Counted from the first letter of the stretch, positions 32,285 to 41,598 are shown. The stretch is 64,000 bases of DNA from Arthrobacter oryzae (GCF_030812315.1 NZ_JAUSSM010000006.1:267053-331052), one strand, 5' to 3'. The notes: generated by a model not told the origin, from the sequence alone. A program made the numbers and translations.

Positions 32285-33229
32285 TTAGTTCGGAACAACG
32301 AGGCTGGGCATTGCGGGGGAGGGCGCGGACGCCGGTAGCTCCCGCTGCCATGGAATCGATTCCATGGCGCCAATGCGCATGACTGCGAGAGCAGAAGCGC
32401 GAGTAGCGTAGATCATTGCGGCACGCAGCTCCCGCGGGCTGCCGGCCAGACATGAGGCGAGGTATCCAACAAATGTGTCGCCGGCTCCGGTGGTGTCCTT
32501 GGCGGCCACTTTCGTCGCCGGAACGTGCACAAAGTTGCCGTCGACGACCGTAAAGGATCCTTCCGCCCCGGCGGTGCAGACAATGTCGGTCCCGAAAACC
32601 GGGGCGAGTGTCCGGACCAGTTCCCGGTGGCTCCCGGGCACCCCCGCGAGACCGGCCAGGACTTGGATTTCCTGTTCGTTCACCACGAGGAGGTCGACGT
32701 CGTCGAGCAGGCCGTCGATCTGCTCTGGGGCCGGTGCAGCGTTGAGGATGACGAACGCCCCGCGGCTCTTCGCGATTCGTGCGGCCTGCCGGACCAGTGC
32801 GGCCGGAATCTCCAACTGCAGGACCAGGACATCACCGGCCTGCACGGCGGCGAGTCCCGCGTCGACGTCGCCGGCAGTGAGGGCGGAGTTCGCCCCCGGA
32901 CTGACGATGATCTGGTTTTCGCCTTGATCGTCGACCGCGATGACCGCCGTTCCCGTCGCGGCGGTGCCGATGATCCGGACGTGGCTGGCGTCAATGCGGG
33001 CCCCGGTCAGGACCTCAAGAATCCGCCTTCCGTGGGCGTCGTCGCCGACAGCGCCGGTGAATCTGACATCGGTGCCGGCCCGGGCCGCCGCGACGGCCTG
33101 GTTGCCGCCCTTGCCGCCGGGGCTGAATGTTGCATCCGAGCCCCGGACTGTCTCGCCTGCGCGGGGCAGGGAGTGGACGCGGATGTTCTGGTCGATATTG
33201 AGGCTTCCGACCACAAAAACCGTGCTCAT
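32285..33229 (-). CDS. rbsK: Ribokinase (PfkB family)
   Basis: The 314-residue kinase begins M-S-T-V-F-V-V-G-S-L-N-I-D and has the sugar-binding G-G-K-G-G-N-Q-A-V-A-A-A-R-A-G and catalytic D-T-T-G-A-G-D-T-F-V-G-Y motifs, both diagnostic of ribokinase. It phosphorylates ribose at O5. It follows its LacI regulator with a 76-bp gap and precedes rpiB. A perfect 22-bp operator-like palindrome lies inside its last codons (32347-32368). Confidence 0.88.
   Translation of the reverse strand: MSTVFVVGSLNIDQNIRVHSLPRAGETVRGSDATFSPGGKGGNQAVAAARAGTDVRFTGAVGDDAHGRRILEVLTGARIDASHVRIIGTAATGTAVIAVDDQGENQIIVSPGANSALTAGDVDAGLAAVQAGDVLVLQLEIPAALVRQAARIAKSRGAFVILNAAPAPEQIDGLLDDVDLLVVNEQEIQVLAGLAGVPGSHRELVRTLAPVFGTDIVCTAGAEGSFTVVDGNFVHVPATKVAAKDTTGAGDTFVGYLASCLAGSPRELRAAMIYATRASALAVMRIGAMESIPWQRELPASAPSPAMPSLVVPN
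32347..32368. promoter_or_regulatory. Perfect 22-bp palindrome inside rbsK, operator-like
   Basis: The arms start GCCATGGAATC and the centre is GGAATCGATTCC, differing by one base from the GGAATCGTTTCC operators at 34360-34387. It codes for part of the C-terminal A-M-E-S-I-P-W of ribokinase. A LacI dimer could bind here and loop to the main operator about 2 kb away, or act as a transcriptional roadblock. Confidence 0.5.
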
Positions 33230-33305
33230 TGGACCTGCTCCTTCGGTGGTATGGAACGGTGCCCCAAGCCGCAAATCGGGGGGACGGATTGGAGGGGCGC
33301 CGCTA

Positions 33306-34331
33306 TCACGGCTGCCCAAGGCTGGGATCTGGCGTGCCCGAGGAGGCGCGGACAATCAGTTCGCTCGGCAGAACGACTGATTCCGGCTTTCGACCGTCAA
33401 TGACCTCGAGGAGCAGGCCAACCGCTGCGCGGCCCATCGCCTCCACATCGTGTGAGATGACGGTAAGGGGCGGATCCAGCAGGGAAAACCACTCGATGTC
33501 GTCGAACGCAATGAGGGCGATGTCCCGGCCGATGCGCAGCCCCTTGCGGTTCAGCGTTGCCAACGCCCCGACAGCCATCGGGCTGTCCGCTGCCAGCAGC
33601 GCGGTGGGCGGCTGCGCGAGGCCCAGCAGGTGATGCGCGCCGGCCGAGCCGCTGGCGGACTGGAAGTCCCCGAAATACGTTAGGGCGGGGTCACTGCTGA
33701 GGCCAAAGTCGCGTGCTGCCCGCGAGAAGGACTTGAGCCGGTCCCGTCCTGTGGACGTGGTCTGGGGTCCGGCGATGTAGCCGACGCGTTCGTGACCCAG
33801 CCGGGCGAGATGCTCAACGGCCTGGCGGATGCCGGAGTCACTGTCTGTCGTCACGCTCGGGACGTCAATGCCGTTTACCGTCCGGTCGACGAAGACCGTG
33901 GGGATACCCCGCTCAAGCAAGGCGTGAAGGCTGGAACTCCCTTCGCCCTGCGGAGCGGCGATCACGCCGTCCACGCGCTGCGAAATGAAGGTTTCCAGGT
34001 ACCGGTCCTGCTGCGGGATGCTTTCGTTGGCATTTCCCAGCAGCGTGACAAGACCTTCCGCCAGGGCAGCCTGCTCGGCGGCGTGCGCCAGATCCGCGAA
34101 GAATGGGTTGCGGACGTCTGAAAGAAGGAGCCCGATGACGTTGGTCTTTGTGGACCGGAGTGCGCGGGCCTGGGCGTTGGGATGAAAGTCCAGCTGGGCC
34201 ACGGCGGCCGCGACCCTCTGCCTGGATTCCGCGGAAGTGGCCGGGTTTCCGGACAACACCCTGGACGCAGTGGCGGGGGAAACGCCGGCCAATGCGGCCA
34301 CGTCCTTGATGGTGATGGATGGTCCAGTCAC
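33306..34331 (-). CDS. LacI-family regulator of the ribose-type operon
   Basis: The 341-residue protein begins V-T-G-P-S-I-T-I-K-D-V-A-A-L-A-G-V-S-P-A-T-A-S-R-V-L and has an effector domain with L-L-L-S-D-V-R-N-P-F-F-A-D-L and V-F-V-D-R-T-V-N-G. The GTG at 34331 is chosen because GAGAGGCGGGG lies just upstream; the longer frame to 34391 would run through the operators. It is the first gene of the LacI-rbsK-rpiB-MFS operon and so regulates itself. Confidence 0.88.
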   Translation of the reverse strand: MTGPSITIKDVAALAGVSPATASRVLSGNPATSAESRQRVAAAVAQLDFHPNAQARALRSTKTNVIGLLLSDVRNPFFADLAHAAEQAALAEGLVTLLGNANESIPQQDRYLETFISQRVDGVIAAPQGEGSSSLHALLERGIPTVFVDRTVNGIDVPSVTTDSDSGIRQAVEHLARLGHERVGYIAGPQTTSTGRDRLKSFSRAARDFGLSSDPALTYFGDFQSASGSAGAHHLLGLAQPPTALLAADSPMAVGALATLNRKGLRIGRDIALIAFDDIEWFSLLDPPLTVISHDVEAMGRAAVGLLLEVIDGRKPESVVLPSELIVRASSGTPDPSLGQP

Positions 34332-34350
34332 TTCCCCGCCTCTCGCATCA

Positions 34351-34396
34351 CATACTTGGTGGAATCGTTTCCATGGAATCGTTTCCACCAAGTATG
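34351..34396. promoter_or_regulatory. 46-bp double operator of the ribose-type operon
   Basis: Two tandem copies of TGGAATCGTTTCCA (34360-34373 and 34374-34387) are set in flanks CATACTTGG and CCAAGTATG, making a 46-bp inverted repeat with 21 of 23 arm positions matching. The GGAANCGNTTCC core is of LacI-family type. Binding of two dimers side by side would cover the operon's promoter. Confidence 0.8.
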
Positions 34397-34492
34397 TGAC
34401 CGGACTTACAAAGTGTCAACCGCTCAAGGCTGTGTGACGCGGCGCGCCCTCAATGCATCACCGGACAGCTCGGCGGCGCCTGCGCCGGCGCC

Positions 34493-35182
34493 CTACTCCC
34501 CGTGGACTTCGGCCTGCTTCTCCTCGGACCGGTCCAGATAGGCAAGCAGGAGCTCGGCGGCGCGGTCCGGCTCACCGGCTTCCAGGGCCACGCAGATCTC
34601 CTCGTTGCCTTTGAGGTACCCGCTGTAGAAGTGCGCATCCATCGTGGCCTTGTGGAAGAACAGTCGCATCTCGGCCAGGACCTGGGCCATGATGGTGTTC
34701 AGCCGGCGGCTCCCCGCCAAGGCAACGATCGCCTTGTGGAAGTGCTGGTTCGCGGTGCCCAGCCCCTCGTCGTCGTTTGCGGCGGCCGCGACCTTGCCTT
34801 CCTCCACCGCTTCCCGGACAGCGGCCACAGCCTCGGGGGTGCCCCCGCCGCGGATGGCGCTGACTTCGATGACACGGCGAACGGTGTAGACATCGTGGAT
34901 ATCGCCGGCTTCCAGGCTCGCCACAAAAACCCCGCGGTTGGGGTGCCGGACCACCAGCCGTTCGCTGGCGAGCTCGGCAAACGCCTCGCGGACCGTGTTG
35001 CGCGAGACGCCAAGATCCTCGGCAATCGTGGATTCGGTCAGGCGTGCGCCCGGGAGCAGGACCCCTTCAGCCAGCTGCAAGCGCAGCTCGTCAGCCACCC
35101 GGTCGGCTACTGAGGGCACGGCAACGCGAAGCCTCGCGGCTGCGGGGGAGGTGCCTCGGTTCGCTGCTTCTGAAGTGGCCAT
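34493..35182 (-). CDS. GntR-family (FCD) regulator of the 5-oxoprolinase locus
   Basis: The 229-residue protein has an N-terminal winged HTH (S-V-A-D-R-V-A-D-E-L-R, L-T-E-S-T-I-A-E-D-L-G-V-S-R-N-T-V-R-E-A-F) and a helical FCD domain with D-x-x-x-V ... H-x-x-x-H metal-site pattern (N-Q-H-F-H-K-A-I). It is divergent from pxpA, and the palindrome GATTGTTGAACAATC between them is a likely operator. It probably represses the pxp operon in the absence of 5-oxoproline or a related effector. Confidence 0.86.
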   Translation of the reverse strand: MATSEAANRGTSPAAARLRVAVPSVADRVADELRLQLAEGVLLPGARLTESTIAEDLGVSRNTVREAFAELASERLVVRHPNRGVFVASLEAGDIHDVYTVRRVIEVSAIRGGGTPEAVAAVREAVEEGKVAAAANDDEGLGTANQHFHKAIVALAGSRRLNTIMAQVLAEMRLFFHKATMDAHFYSGYLKGNEEICVALEAGEPDRAAELLLAYLDRSEEKQAEVHGE

Positions 35183-35222
35183 ACTCCAGAATTTACACGA
35201 TCGTCACATCGCTGAATCGAAG

Positions 35223-35256
35223 GATTGTTGAACAATCGCTAAATTTGGTGCATCCT
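35223..35256 (+). promoter_or_regulatory. pxpA promoter overlapped by a GntR operator
   Basis: GATTGTTGAACAATC at 35223-35237 is a 15-bp palindrome with 7-bp arms, of the TTGTNNACAA type bound by FCD-GntR proteins. TTGAAC (35228-35233) and CATCCT (35251-35256) with a 17-bp spacer form the likely promoter, so the operator covers the -35 box. The start of pxpA lies 33 bp further on. Confidence 0.7.
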
Positions 35257-35288
35257 AGTAGGAGTAAATCAATGAGACGAGGATCACA

Positions 35289-36047
35289 ATGGTTAGCATG
35301 GACCTGAACAGCGACGTAGGCGAATCCTTCGGCCGCTGGAGCCTGGGCGATGACACGGCGATGTTTCAGTCCGTGTCCAGCGCCAACGTGGCCTGCGGAT
35401 TCCACGCGGGTGATCCCACAGTTATCCGCCGCACCTGCCGCGAAGCTGTGGGAGCCGGAGTCACGATCGGTGCCCACGTGGGCTACCGCGACCTCGCCGG
35501 CTTCGGCCGCCGCTTCATGGACGTGGATCCGAACGAACTTGCGGACGAGGTGGTCTACCAGATCGGCGCGCTGCAGGCGCTGGCCGCCACCGAAGGCGGC
35601 CGAGTCCGCTACGTCAAGCCGCACGGCGGCCTGTACAACGCGATTGTTTCCCACACCGCCCAGGCGCGCGCCGTCGTCGACGCCGTCAAGTCGGTCGATC
35701 CCGGTCTGCCCATCCTTGGCCTGCCCGGCTCGGAGGTGCTGCGCCTCGCAGAGGCCGCAGGGCTCCGCGGAGTTTCCGAAGCCTTCGCGGACCGCGCCTA
35801 CAACCCGGACGGCACCCTCGTCTCCCGCTCGCTCCCCGGAGCCGTCCTGCATGACCCGGCCGAGGTGGCCGAACACGTCCTGCGCATGGCCACCGACTCC
35901 GCCATCCGCGCCGTGGACGGCTCCATCCTGAAAGTCAATGCAGACAGTATCTGCGTCCACGGCGATTCCCCCGGGGCCGTTGCCATGGCTGTTGCAGTCA
36001 AGGCTGCGCTTTCCGACGCCGGAATCAGTATCAAGTCGTTCGCCTAA
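35289..36047 (+). CDS. pxpA: 5-oxoprolinase subunit A (LamB/YcsF family)
   Basis: The 252-residue protein begins with [12 protein letters not shown] and includes [27 protein letters not shown] and V-K-P-H-G-G-L-Y-N, all hallmarks of PxpA. With PxpB and PxpC it hydrolyses 5-oxoproline (pyroglutamate) to glutamate with ATP. The locus order A, transporter, BC, biotin carboxylase supports this. The start codon used is the ATG at 35289, after G-A-G-G. Confidence 0.88.
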   Translation: MVSMDLNSDVGESFGRWSLGDDTAMFQSVSSANVACGFHAGDPTVIRRTCREAVGAGVTIGAHVGYRDLAGFGRRFMDVDPNELADEVVYQIGALQALAATEGGRVRYVKPHGGLYNAIVSHTAQARAVVDAVKSVDPGLPILGLPGSEVLRLAEAAGLRGVSEAFADRAYNPDGTLVSRSLPGAVLHDPAEVAEHVLRMATDSAIRAVDGSILKVNADSICVHGDSPGAVAMAVAVKAALSDAGISIKSFA

Positions 36048-36169
36048 ACCGCGTTCGCTCAACCTGTCAGCGCTCCGCGGAGTGGACAGCTCCGCCAGGC
36101 AACCGCGCTCCAGCAACGGCATCCCCAATCAGCACGCAGGCAGCACCACCGCACACCTGAAGGAAGACC

Positions 36170-37507
36170 ATGACTACACACCACACGGCCGCCCGCACCG
36201 GCCGGAAAATCCCACCCGGAGCCCTGAAGGCGTACATCGCCAGCCTCACCGGCACCTCGCTGGAGTACTACGACTTCGCGATCTACTCCGTGGCTTCGGC
36301 GCTGGTCTTCCCCAAGATCTTCTTCCCGGGGAATGACGAATTCGTCGGCCTCCTGCTCTCCTTCTCCGCCTTCGCGGTGGGTTACCTGGCACGTCCCATC
36401 GGCGGCGTGATCTTCGGCCGCCTGGGCGACAAGATCGGCCGCAAGCACGTCCTGGTGGTCACCCTTATGCTGATCGGTGTCGCCACCGTGCTCATCGGCC
36501 TGCTTCCCGACTACTCGGTGATCGGCGTCGCCGCCCCCACCATCCTGGTGCTCCTGCGCCTGGCCCAGGGCATCGGCGTCGGCGGCGAATGGGGCGGGGC
36601 CGTCCTGCTTTCCAGCGAATTCGGTGACGCCAACAAACGTGGCTTCTGGTCCTCCGCCGCCCAGATCGGCCCGCCCGCCGGCAACCTGATGGCCAACGGC
36701 GTCCTGGCCCTCCTGGCCGCAACCCTCAGTACCGAAGCGTTCCTTTCCTGGGGATGGCGCGTGGCCTTCCTCGCCTCCGCCCTGCTGGTTGTCTTCGGCC
36801 TGGTCATCCGCCTCAAGCTTGAGGAGACCCCGGTGTTCAAGGCGATCCAGGCCCACGGCGAACAGCCCAAGGCCCCCATCACAGAGGTATTCACCAAGGA
36901 ACCCCGCGCCCTTGTGGCCGCCGCCCTCTCCCGCGTCTGCCCCGACATCCTCTACGCACTGTTCACCGTCTTCGTGGCCGTCTACGCCACCAAGGAACTC
37001 GGCATGACCACGGGCAACGTCCTCACGGCCATCCTGATCGGCTCGGCGTTCCAGCTGTTCCTCATCCCGCTGGCCGGCGCCCTCACGGACCGCTTCAACC
37101 GCCGTATGGTCTACGGCATCGCGGCTGTGGGCACTGCCCTCTACATCCCGCTGTTCTTCCTCATGATCGAGGGCAAGTCGGTGCTGATGCTGACCATCGG
37201 CGTTGTGATCGGCCTGGCCTTCCACGCCTTCATGTACGGCCCGCAGGCCGCCTACATCACCGAGCAGTTCCCGGCCCGGCTGCGCTACGCCGGCAGCTCG
37301 CTGGCCTACACCCTGGCCGGTGTGATCGGCGGCGCCGTGGCACCGCTCATCTTCACCGCGCTCTACGCTGCGTCCGGTGACTGGTTCCTGATTGCGGCGT
37401 ACCTCCTGGTGGCTTCCGCGGTGACGGTTGTGGGCCTGGCCCTCGGCCGGAACCCACAGACCGCCGAAGAAGAGCGACTCCTGGCAGACGCCCACGCCCC
37501 CGCCTAA
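36170..37507 (+). CDS. MFS transporter (MHS type), candidate 5-oxoproline or carboxylate carrier
   Basis: The 445-residue protein has 12 membrane helices and S-L-E-Y-Y-D-F-A-I-Y followed by R-P-I-G-G-V-I-F-G-R-L-G-D-K-I-G-R-K, the MHS pattern. It lies between pxpA and pxpBC on the same strand, so import of 5-oxoproline or a compound hydrolysed to it is inferred. There is a 122-bp gap after pxpA with a possible internal promoter, though none stands out. Confidence 0.83.
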   Translation: MTTHHTAARTGRKIPPGALKAYIASLTGTSLEYYDFAIYSVASALVFPKIFFPGNDEFVGLLLSFSAFAVGYLARPIGGVIFGRLGDKIGRKHVLVVTLMLIGVATVLIGLLPDYSVIGVAAPTILVLLRLAQGIGVGGEWGGAVLLSSEFGDANKRGFWSSAAQIGPPAGNLMANGVLALLAATLSTEAFLSWGWRVAFLASALLVVFGLVIRLKLEETPVFKAIQAHGEQPKAPITEVFTKEPRALVAAALSRVCPDILYALFTVFVAVYATKELGMTTGNVLTAILIGSAFQLFLIPLAGALTDRFNRRMVYGIAAVGTALYIPLFFLMIEGKSVLMLTIGVVIGLAFHAFMYGPQAAYITEQFPARLRYAGSSLAYTLAGVIGGAVAPLIFTALYAASGDWFLIAAYLLVASAVTVVGLALGRNPQTAEEERLLADAHAPA

Positions 37508-37588
37508 GCGGCGCGGAACCTGGCCGGCGCAGAATCCTGCACAGCGCGAAAACCTGTACAAGCATTGGCAACGATGGAAGCGGTAGCA

Positions 37589-39289
37589 ATGGAAACCCTG
37601 ACCGAGCACAAGGTCCTCTCGGTGCGGCCCGTGGGAACGCGGGCGGTGCTCGCGGAGCTTTCCGGAACGCAGGACGTCCTCGCCCTGCAGACCCTGCTCC
37701 TCGAATCGCCGCTGCCGGGGCAGTTGGACGTGCTGGCGGCCGCACAGACCGTGATGGTCCGTGCGGATTCGCCGGCGGCTGCCCGCCGCATGGGCGCACT
37801 GCTGCTACAGCTGGACCTCACGGCTCCGGTCCGGCAGGAAGGCGGCCTGGTGTTCATCGATACCGTGTACGACGGCGAGGACCTCGCCGAAGTGGGGCGG
37901 CTCACCGGCCTGGGAACGGACGGGGTCATTAAAGCCCACACCGGCCAGGTGTGGACAGTGGCTTTCGCCGGGTTCGCGCCGGGGTTCGGCTACATGGTGG
38001 GCGAGAACCAGGTGCTGGAAGTGCCTCGCCGGAGCTCTCCGCGCACGGCAGTTCCCGCCGGATCGGTGGCACTGGCAGGCAACTATTCGGCGGTGTACCC
38101 GCGCAAGTCCCCGGGCGGCTGGCAGCTGATCGGCCGGACCGGGGCCCGCATGTGGGACCTCGACCGGGCCGAGCCGGCGCTGGCCAGCCCGGGCCACCGG
38201 GTCCAGTTCCGAGCCGTCCGCGAGGTTGTGACCGTGGCGCCGGAGAACGCAGCTCCCGAGGCGGCACCCGCCAGCGGGATGCCCGCCCAGGATCCTGCTT
38301 CCGGACTGCGGATTGTTTCACCCGGACTGCAGAGCCTCATCCAGGATCTCGGCCGGCACGGCCACTCCGCCCTGGGCGTCTCCGCCGCCGGTGCACTGGA
38401 CCGGGCCTCGCTTCGCCGGGCCAACCGCCTGGTGGGCAACGCCCCCTCAGCCGCAGCCATCGAAAGCGTGGCCGGCGGTCTCAGGGTCCAGGCCGTCGGT
38501 GACCAAGTCCTGGCCGTTGCAGGGGCGCCATCTGCACTGACTATCGAATCGGCGCTGACTGTCGACTCGCCGTCGGACGCTGAATCCGGCTCCGACACCG
38601 ACCAGCCGCGCCAGCGCACCGTGCCCATGGCTACCCCGTTTGCCCTGCTCGACGGCGAAATCCTGACCCTGGGCGCCCCGGAGGCCGGCTTCCGCAGCTA
38701 CCTCGCGGTGCGCGGCGGCGTAGACATAGCGCCGGTGCTGGGCAGCCGGTCCACGGACACCATGTCCGGCATCGGTCCGGCGCCGCTTGCTGCGGGCCAG
38801 GTGCTGGCATCCGGCGACGTCACCGAATCCGGCGTTGTGGGCAATCCCGAGCTCCAGCCGGACTATCCCGGGGACGGCGTCACGGTGCTGGACATCGTGA
38901 TGGGCCCGCGCGCCGACTGGTTCGATGAGGCCGCCCTCGAGTCCCTGTGCGGACAGGACTGGGTGGTGAAGCCGCAGTCCAACCGTGTGGGCATGCGGCT
39001 GGACGGCACGCCCCTGCAGCGAAGCCGGCAGGGTGAACTGCCCAGCGAAGGCACCGTGGCCGGGGCCATCCAGGTTCCGCCTGAGGGCCTGCCTGTGCTC
39101 TTCCTGGCCGACCATCCGATCACCGGCGGCTACCCGGTGATCGGCGTGGTGGTGGACCACCAGCTTGACTTGGCCGCCCAGGTGCCGATCGGCGGCAGCA
39201 TCCGCTTCCGCCGTCTTCCCGAACAGACTTCCCCCGAACAGACCGCCCCTGAACAGACTTCCCCTGAACAGACTTCCCAAGAAAAGTGA
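37589..39289 (+). CDS. pxpBC: Fused 5-oxoprolinase subunits B and C (KipI-KipA fusion)
   Basis: The protein has about 566 residues. Residues 1-210 form the PxpB/KipI domain (F-A-P-G-F-G-Y-M and R-S-S-P-R-T-A-V-P-A-G-S-V-A-L-A-G). A Pro/Ala linker leads to the PxpC/KipA domain (about 240-555), with G-L-Q-S-L-I-Q-D-L-G-R-H-G, S-N-R-V-G-M-R-L-D-G and F-L-A-D-H-P-I-T-G-G-Y-P-V-I-G. The C-terminus is a run of four P-E-Q-T-like repeats. Both halves are complete. The ATG at 37589 has GGAAG 8 bp upstream; ATG 37574 is the alternative. Confidence 0.87.
   Translation: METLTEHKVLSVRPVGTRAVLAELSGTQDVLALQTLLLESPLPGQLDVLAAAQTVMVRADSPAAARRMGALLLQLDLTAPVRQEGGLVFIDTVYDGEDLAEVGRLTGLGTDGVIKAHTGQVWTVAFAGFAPGFGYMVGENQVLEVPRRSSPRTAVPAGSVALAGNYSAVYPRKSPGGWQLIGRTGARMWDLDRAEPALASPGHRVQFRAVREVVTVAPENAAPEAAPASGMPAQDPASGLRIVSPGLQSLIQDLGRHGHSALGVSAAGALDRASLRRANRLVGNAPSAAAIESVAGGLRVQAVGDQVLAVAGAPSALTIESALTVDSPSDAESGSDTDQPRQRTVPMATPFALLDGEILTLGAPEAGFRSYLAVRGGVDIAPVLGSRSTDTMSGIGPAPLAAGQVLASGDVTESGVVGNPELQPDYPGDGVTVLDIVMGPRADWFDEAALESLCGQDWVVKPQSNRVGMRLDGTPLQRSRQGELPSEGTVAGAIQVPPEGLPVLFLADHPITGGYPVIGVVVDHQLDLAAQVPIGGSIRFRRLPEQTSPEQTAPEQTSPEQTSQEK
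39221..39280. repeat. Four tandem 15-bp repeats at the 3' end of pxpBC
   Basis: Units of GAACAGACTTCCCCT type repeat four times with single-base changes and encode repeated E-Q-T-S-P or E-Q-T-A-P residues. Copy number can vary without frameshift, and the tail is outside the conserved domain. Confidence 0.85.
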
Positions 39290-39296
39290 GTAACTG

Positions 39297-41057
39297 ATGC
39301 GCAAGGTCCTGATCGCCAACCGTGGTGAAATCGCCGTCCGGATTGCCCGAGCCTGCGAGGACGCCCAGCTGGAATCCGTCGCCGTCTATGCGGACATCGA
39401 CGCCGATGCCATGCACGTCGGTGCCGCCAGCGAAGCCTTCAGCCTGGACGGGAACTCGCCGGCTGACACCTACCTGAACATCCCCAAACTGCTGGACGTC
39501 GCGGCAAGGGCCGGCGCCGACGCCGTCCACCCCGGTTACGGTTTCCTGTCCGAGAACGCCGACTTCGCCCAGGCTGTCCTGGACGCCGGACTCGCCTGGA
39601 TCGGCCCCACTCCGGAAGCCATCAGGCAGCTCGGCAACAAGATCACCGCCCGCGAGATCGCCGTCCGTGCCGGAGCCCCGCTCGTGGCCGGCAGTGACGG
39701 GCCCGTGGATTCCGCCGCGGAGGCCCGCGCCTTCGCCCAACAGCACGGCCTGCCGATCGCCATCAAGGCAGCCTTCGGCGGCGGCGGCCGCGGGCTGAAG
39801 GTGGTCCGGAACATGGACGAGATCGAGGAAGCCTTTGACTCCGCGGTCCGTGAGGCCGTGGCAGCCTTCGGACGCGGCGAATGCTTCGTGGAGCGCTACC
39901 TGGACCGTCCGCGCCACGTCGAGGCCCAGGTCCTGGCCGATACACACGGCAACGTCGTCGTCGTCGGAACCCGCGACTGCTCCCTCCAGCGCCGGCACCA
40001 GAAGCTGGTGGAGGAAGCACCTGCACCGTTCCTCAGCGACGACCAGCGGCAGCAGATCTACGACGCCGCCAAGGCAGTCTGCCGGGAAGCCGGATATTCC
40101 GGCGCCGGCACCGTGGAATTCCTGGTCGCCGCCGACGGCACGGTGGCGTTCCTCGAGGTGAACACCCGGCTGCAGGTGGAGCACCCCATCACCGAGGAAA
40201 CTACCGGGATCGACCTGGTCCAGGAGCAGTTCCGGATCGCCGCCGGGGAACGCCTGCGCATCACCGAGGACCCAGAGCCCCGCGGCCACTCCTTCGAGTT
40301 CCGGCTCAACGCCGAGGATGTGGGGCGCGGTTTCCTGCCCTCACCCGGAACCATCACAGAATTCCGCGGCCCCACCGGCCCGGGCATCCGCCTGGACACC
40401 GGAGTCCGCTCCGGCTCCTTCGTGGCACCGCAGTTCGACTCCCTCCTCGCCAAGCTGATCGTCACCGGCGCGGACCGCCAGCAGGCACTGCGCCGGGCAC
40501 GCCGCGCACTCGCCGAAATCGAGATCACCGGGGTGGCCACCGTGCTGCCATTCCACCGCGCCGTGCTCGAGTCCCCGGATTTCACCTCCGAGACCGGGCT
40601 GGGCATCCACACCCGATGGATCGAAACCGACTTCGCGGACCGGATCCCGGCGGATCCCGGCTACGGCACCGACGCGCCCGACGGCGAACGCCGCACCATC
40701 ACCGTTGATGTGGACGGCCGCCGTTTGGCTGTGGGCCTTCCTGCCGACCTGCTCGACGGCTGGGCACTGTCTACCCGGGGTCTGTCCGGAGCCCTGCCCG
40801 CCGGGATCTCGGTGGATTCCGACGGCGGCGCTGCCGCTGTTGATCCGGGGGAGTTGCGCGCCGACATGGCCGGAACGGTGGTGAAGTGGCTCGTGGAGCC
40901 GGGCGCCGAGGTGTCGGCGGGGGACGCCGTCGTCGTACTTGAAGCGATGAAGATGGAAACGCAGGTTGCGGCCCACCGCGACGGAACGGTGACCGGCATC
41001 CGCACCAAAGCCGGCGGCGTGGTTGCTGCGGGAGCGGTGCTGGCGCTGATCGGGTAG
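39297..41057 (+). CDS. Biotin carboxylase with C-terminal biotin carrier domain
   Basis: The 586-residue protein has the ATP-grasp biotin carboxylase ([33 protein letters not shown]) and at the C-terminus the biotinyl site E-A-M-K552-M-E-T. The family usually pairs with a carboxyltransferase. None is nearby, but it follows pxpBC after 7 bp, whose KipA part is related to the urea-carboxylase/allophanate-hydrolase group. Its job with 5-oxoprolinase is inferred, not shown. Confidence 0.85.
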   Translation: MRKVLIANRGEIAVRIARACEDAQLESVAVYADIDADAMHVGAASEAFSLDGNSPADTYLNIPKLLDVAARAGADAVHPGYGFLSENADFAQAVLDAGLAWIGPTPEAIRQLGNKITAREIAVRAGAPLVAGSDGPVDSAAEARAFAQQHGLPIAIKAAFGGGGRGLKVVRNMDEIEEAFDSAVREAVAAFGRGECFVERYLDRPRHVEAQVLADTHGNVVVVGTRDCSLQRRHQKLVEEAPAPFLSDDQRQQIYDAAKAVCREAGYSGAGTVEFLVAADGTVAFLEVNTRLQVEHPITEETTGIDLVQEQFRIAAGERLRITEDPEPRGHSFEFRLNAEDVGRGFLPSPGTITEFRGPTGPGIRLDTGVRSGSFVAPQFDSLLAKLIVTGADRQQALRRARRALAEIEITGVATVLPFHRAVLESPDFTSETGLGIHTRWIETDFADRIPADPGYGTDAPDGERRTITVDVDGRRLAVGLPADLLDGWALSTRGLSGALPAGISVDSDGGAAAVDPGELRADMAGTVVKWLVEPGAEVSAGDAVVVLEAMKMETQVAAHRDGTVTGIRTKAGGVVAAGAVLALIG

Positions 41058-41157
41058 GGCATTAAGGAGTGCCAAACACTGTGGTGCGGTCCGGGTTTCC
41101 GGAGGACAATGCAAGGCAATAGCTTCCCTAGGATCCTCCAGAAATCGGAGCAACGCT

Positions 41158-41547
41158 GTGGATGAAACCGGCGCCAACGAAAAAGTAGTGAACCGGCTGA
41201 TCGCCTGCATCAATGACCGGCGCGTTGAAATCATGGACGAGCTGTTCCATGATGATGCGGTGATGCACTGGCCGCAATCCGGAGAGCTGGTGCGCGGCGC
41301 AGAGAACCGCAGGGGAATTTACAACGCCTTCCCGCAGCTGCCCACCATCACGCCGCGGCGGCTGAGCAGCGGTGGGAACCTGGTGGTTGCCGAGGCCCTG
41401 CTGGATTATGGCGGACCGCAGTACGAAACGGTGTTCATCTTTGAATTCCGGGACGGGCGCATAGCCAAGGAAACTGCCTACTGGAGTGAGGCGTTCGAAG
41501 CTCCGGACTGGCGCGCCCAGTGGGTTGAGAAGGCTCAGGCGAAGTAA
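41158..41547 (+). CDS. SnoaL-like (NTF2-fold) protein
   Basis: The 129-residue protein reads V-V-N-R-L-I-A-C-I-N-D-R-R-V-E-I-M-D-E-L-F-H-D-D-A-V-M-H-W-P and F-E-F-R-D-G-R-I-A-K-E-T-A-Y-W, a SnoaL-type fold. Enzymatic role is not assignable. The GTG at 41158 has GGAG 7 bp upstream. It ends before a strong terminator and is the last gene on this strand before the arabinan region. Confidence 0.78.
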   Translation: MDETGANEKVVNRLIACINDRRVEIMDELFHDDAVMHWPQSGELVRGAENRRGIYNAFPQLPTITPRRLSSGGNLVVAEALLDYGGPQYETVFIFEFRDGRIAKETAYWSEAFEAPDWRAQWVEKAQAK

Positions 41548-41549
41548 AC

Positions 41550-41589
41550 AAAGAGCGAAGGGCGGGCGCTTGCCCACCCTTCGCTCTTT
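41550..41589. terminator. Bidirectional intrinsic terminator
   Basis: AAAGAGCGAAGGG pairs perfectly (13 bp) with CCCTTCGCTCTTT around a 14-base loop. Both ends carry A or T tracts, as expected between the convergent SnoaL-like and GH43 genes. Confidence 0.87.
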
Positions 41590-41598
41590 AATGCGGGA

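Noticed and set aside
36059..37609. Long open frame antisense to the MFS transporter gene
   Set aside because: It is a GC-skewed shadow of a well-defined transporter frame; its residues (long runs of His, Gln, Gly and Asp) resemble no protein and it has no start signal.
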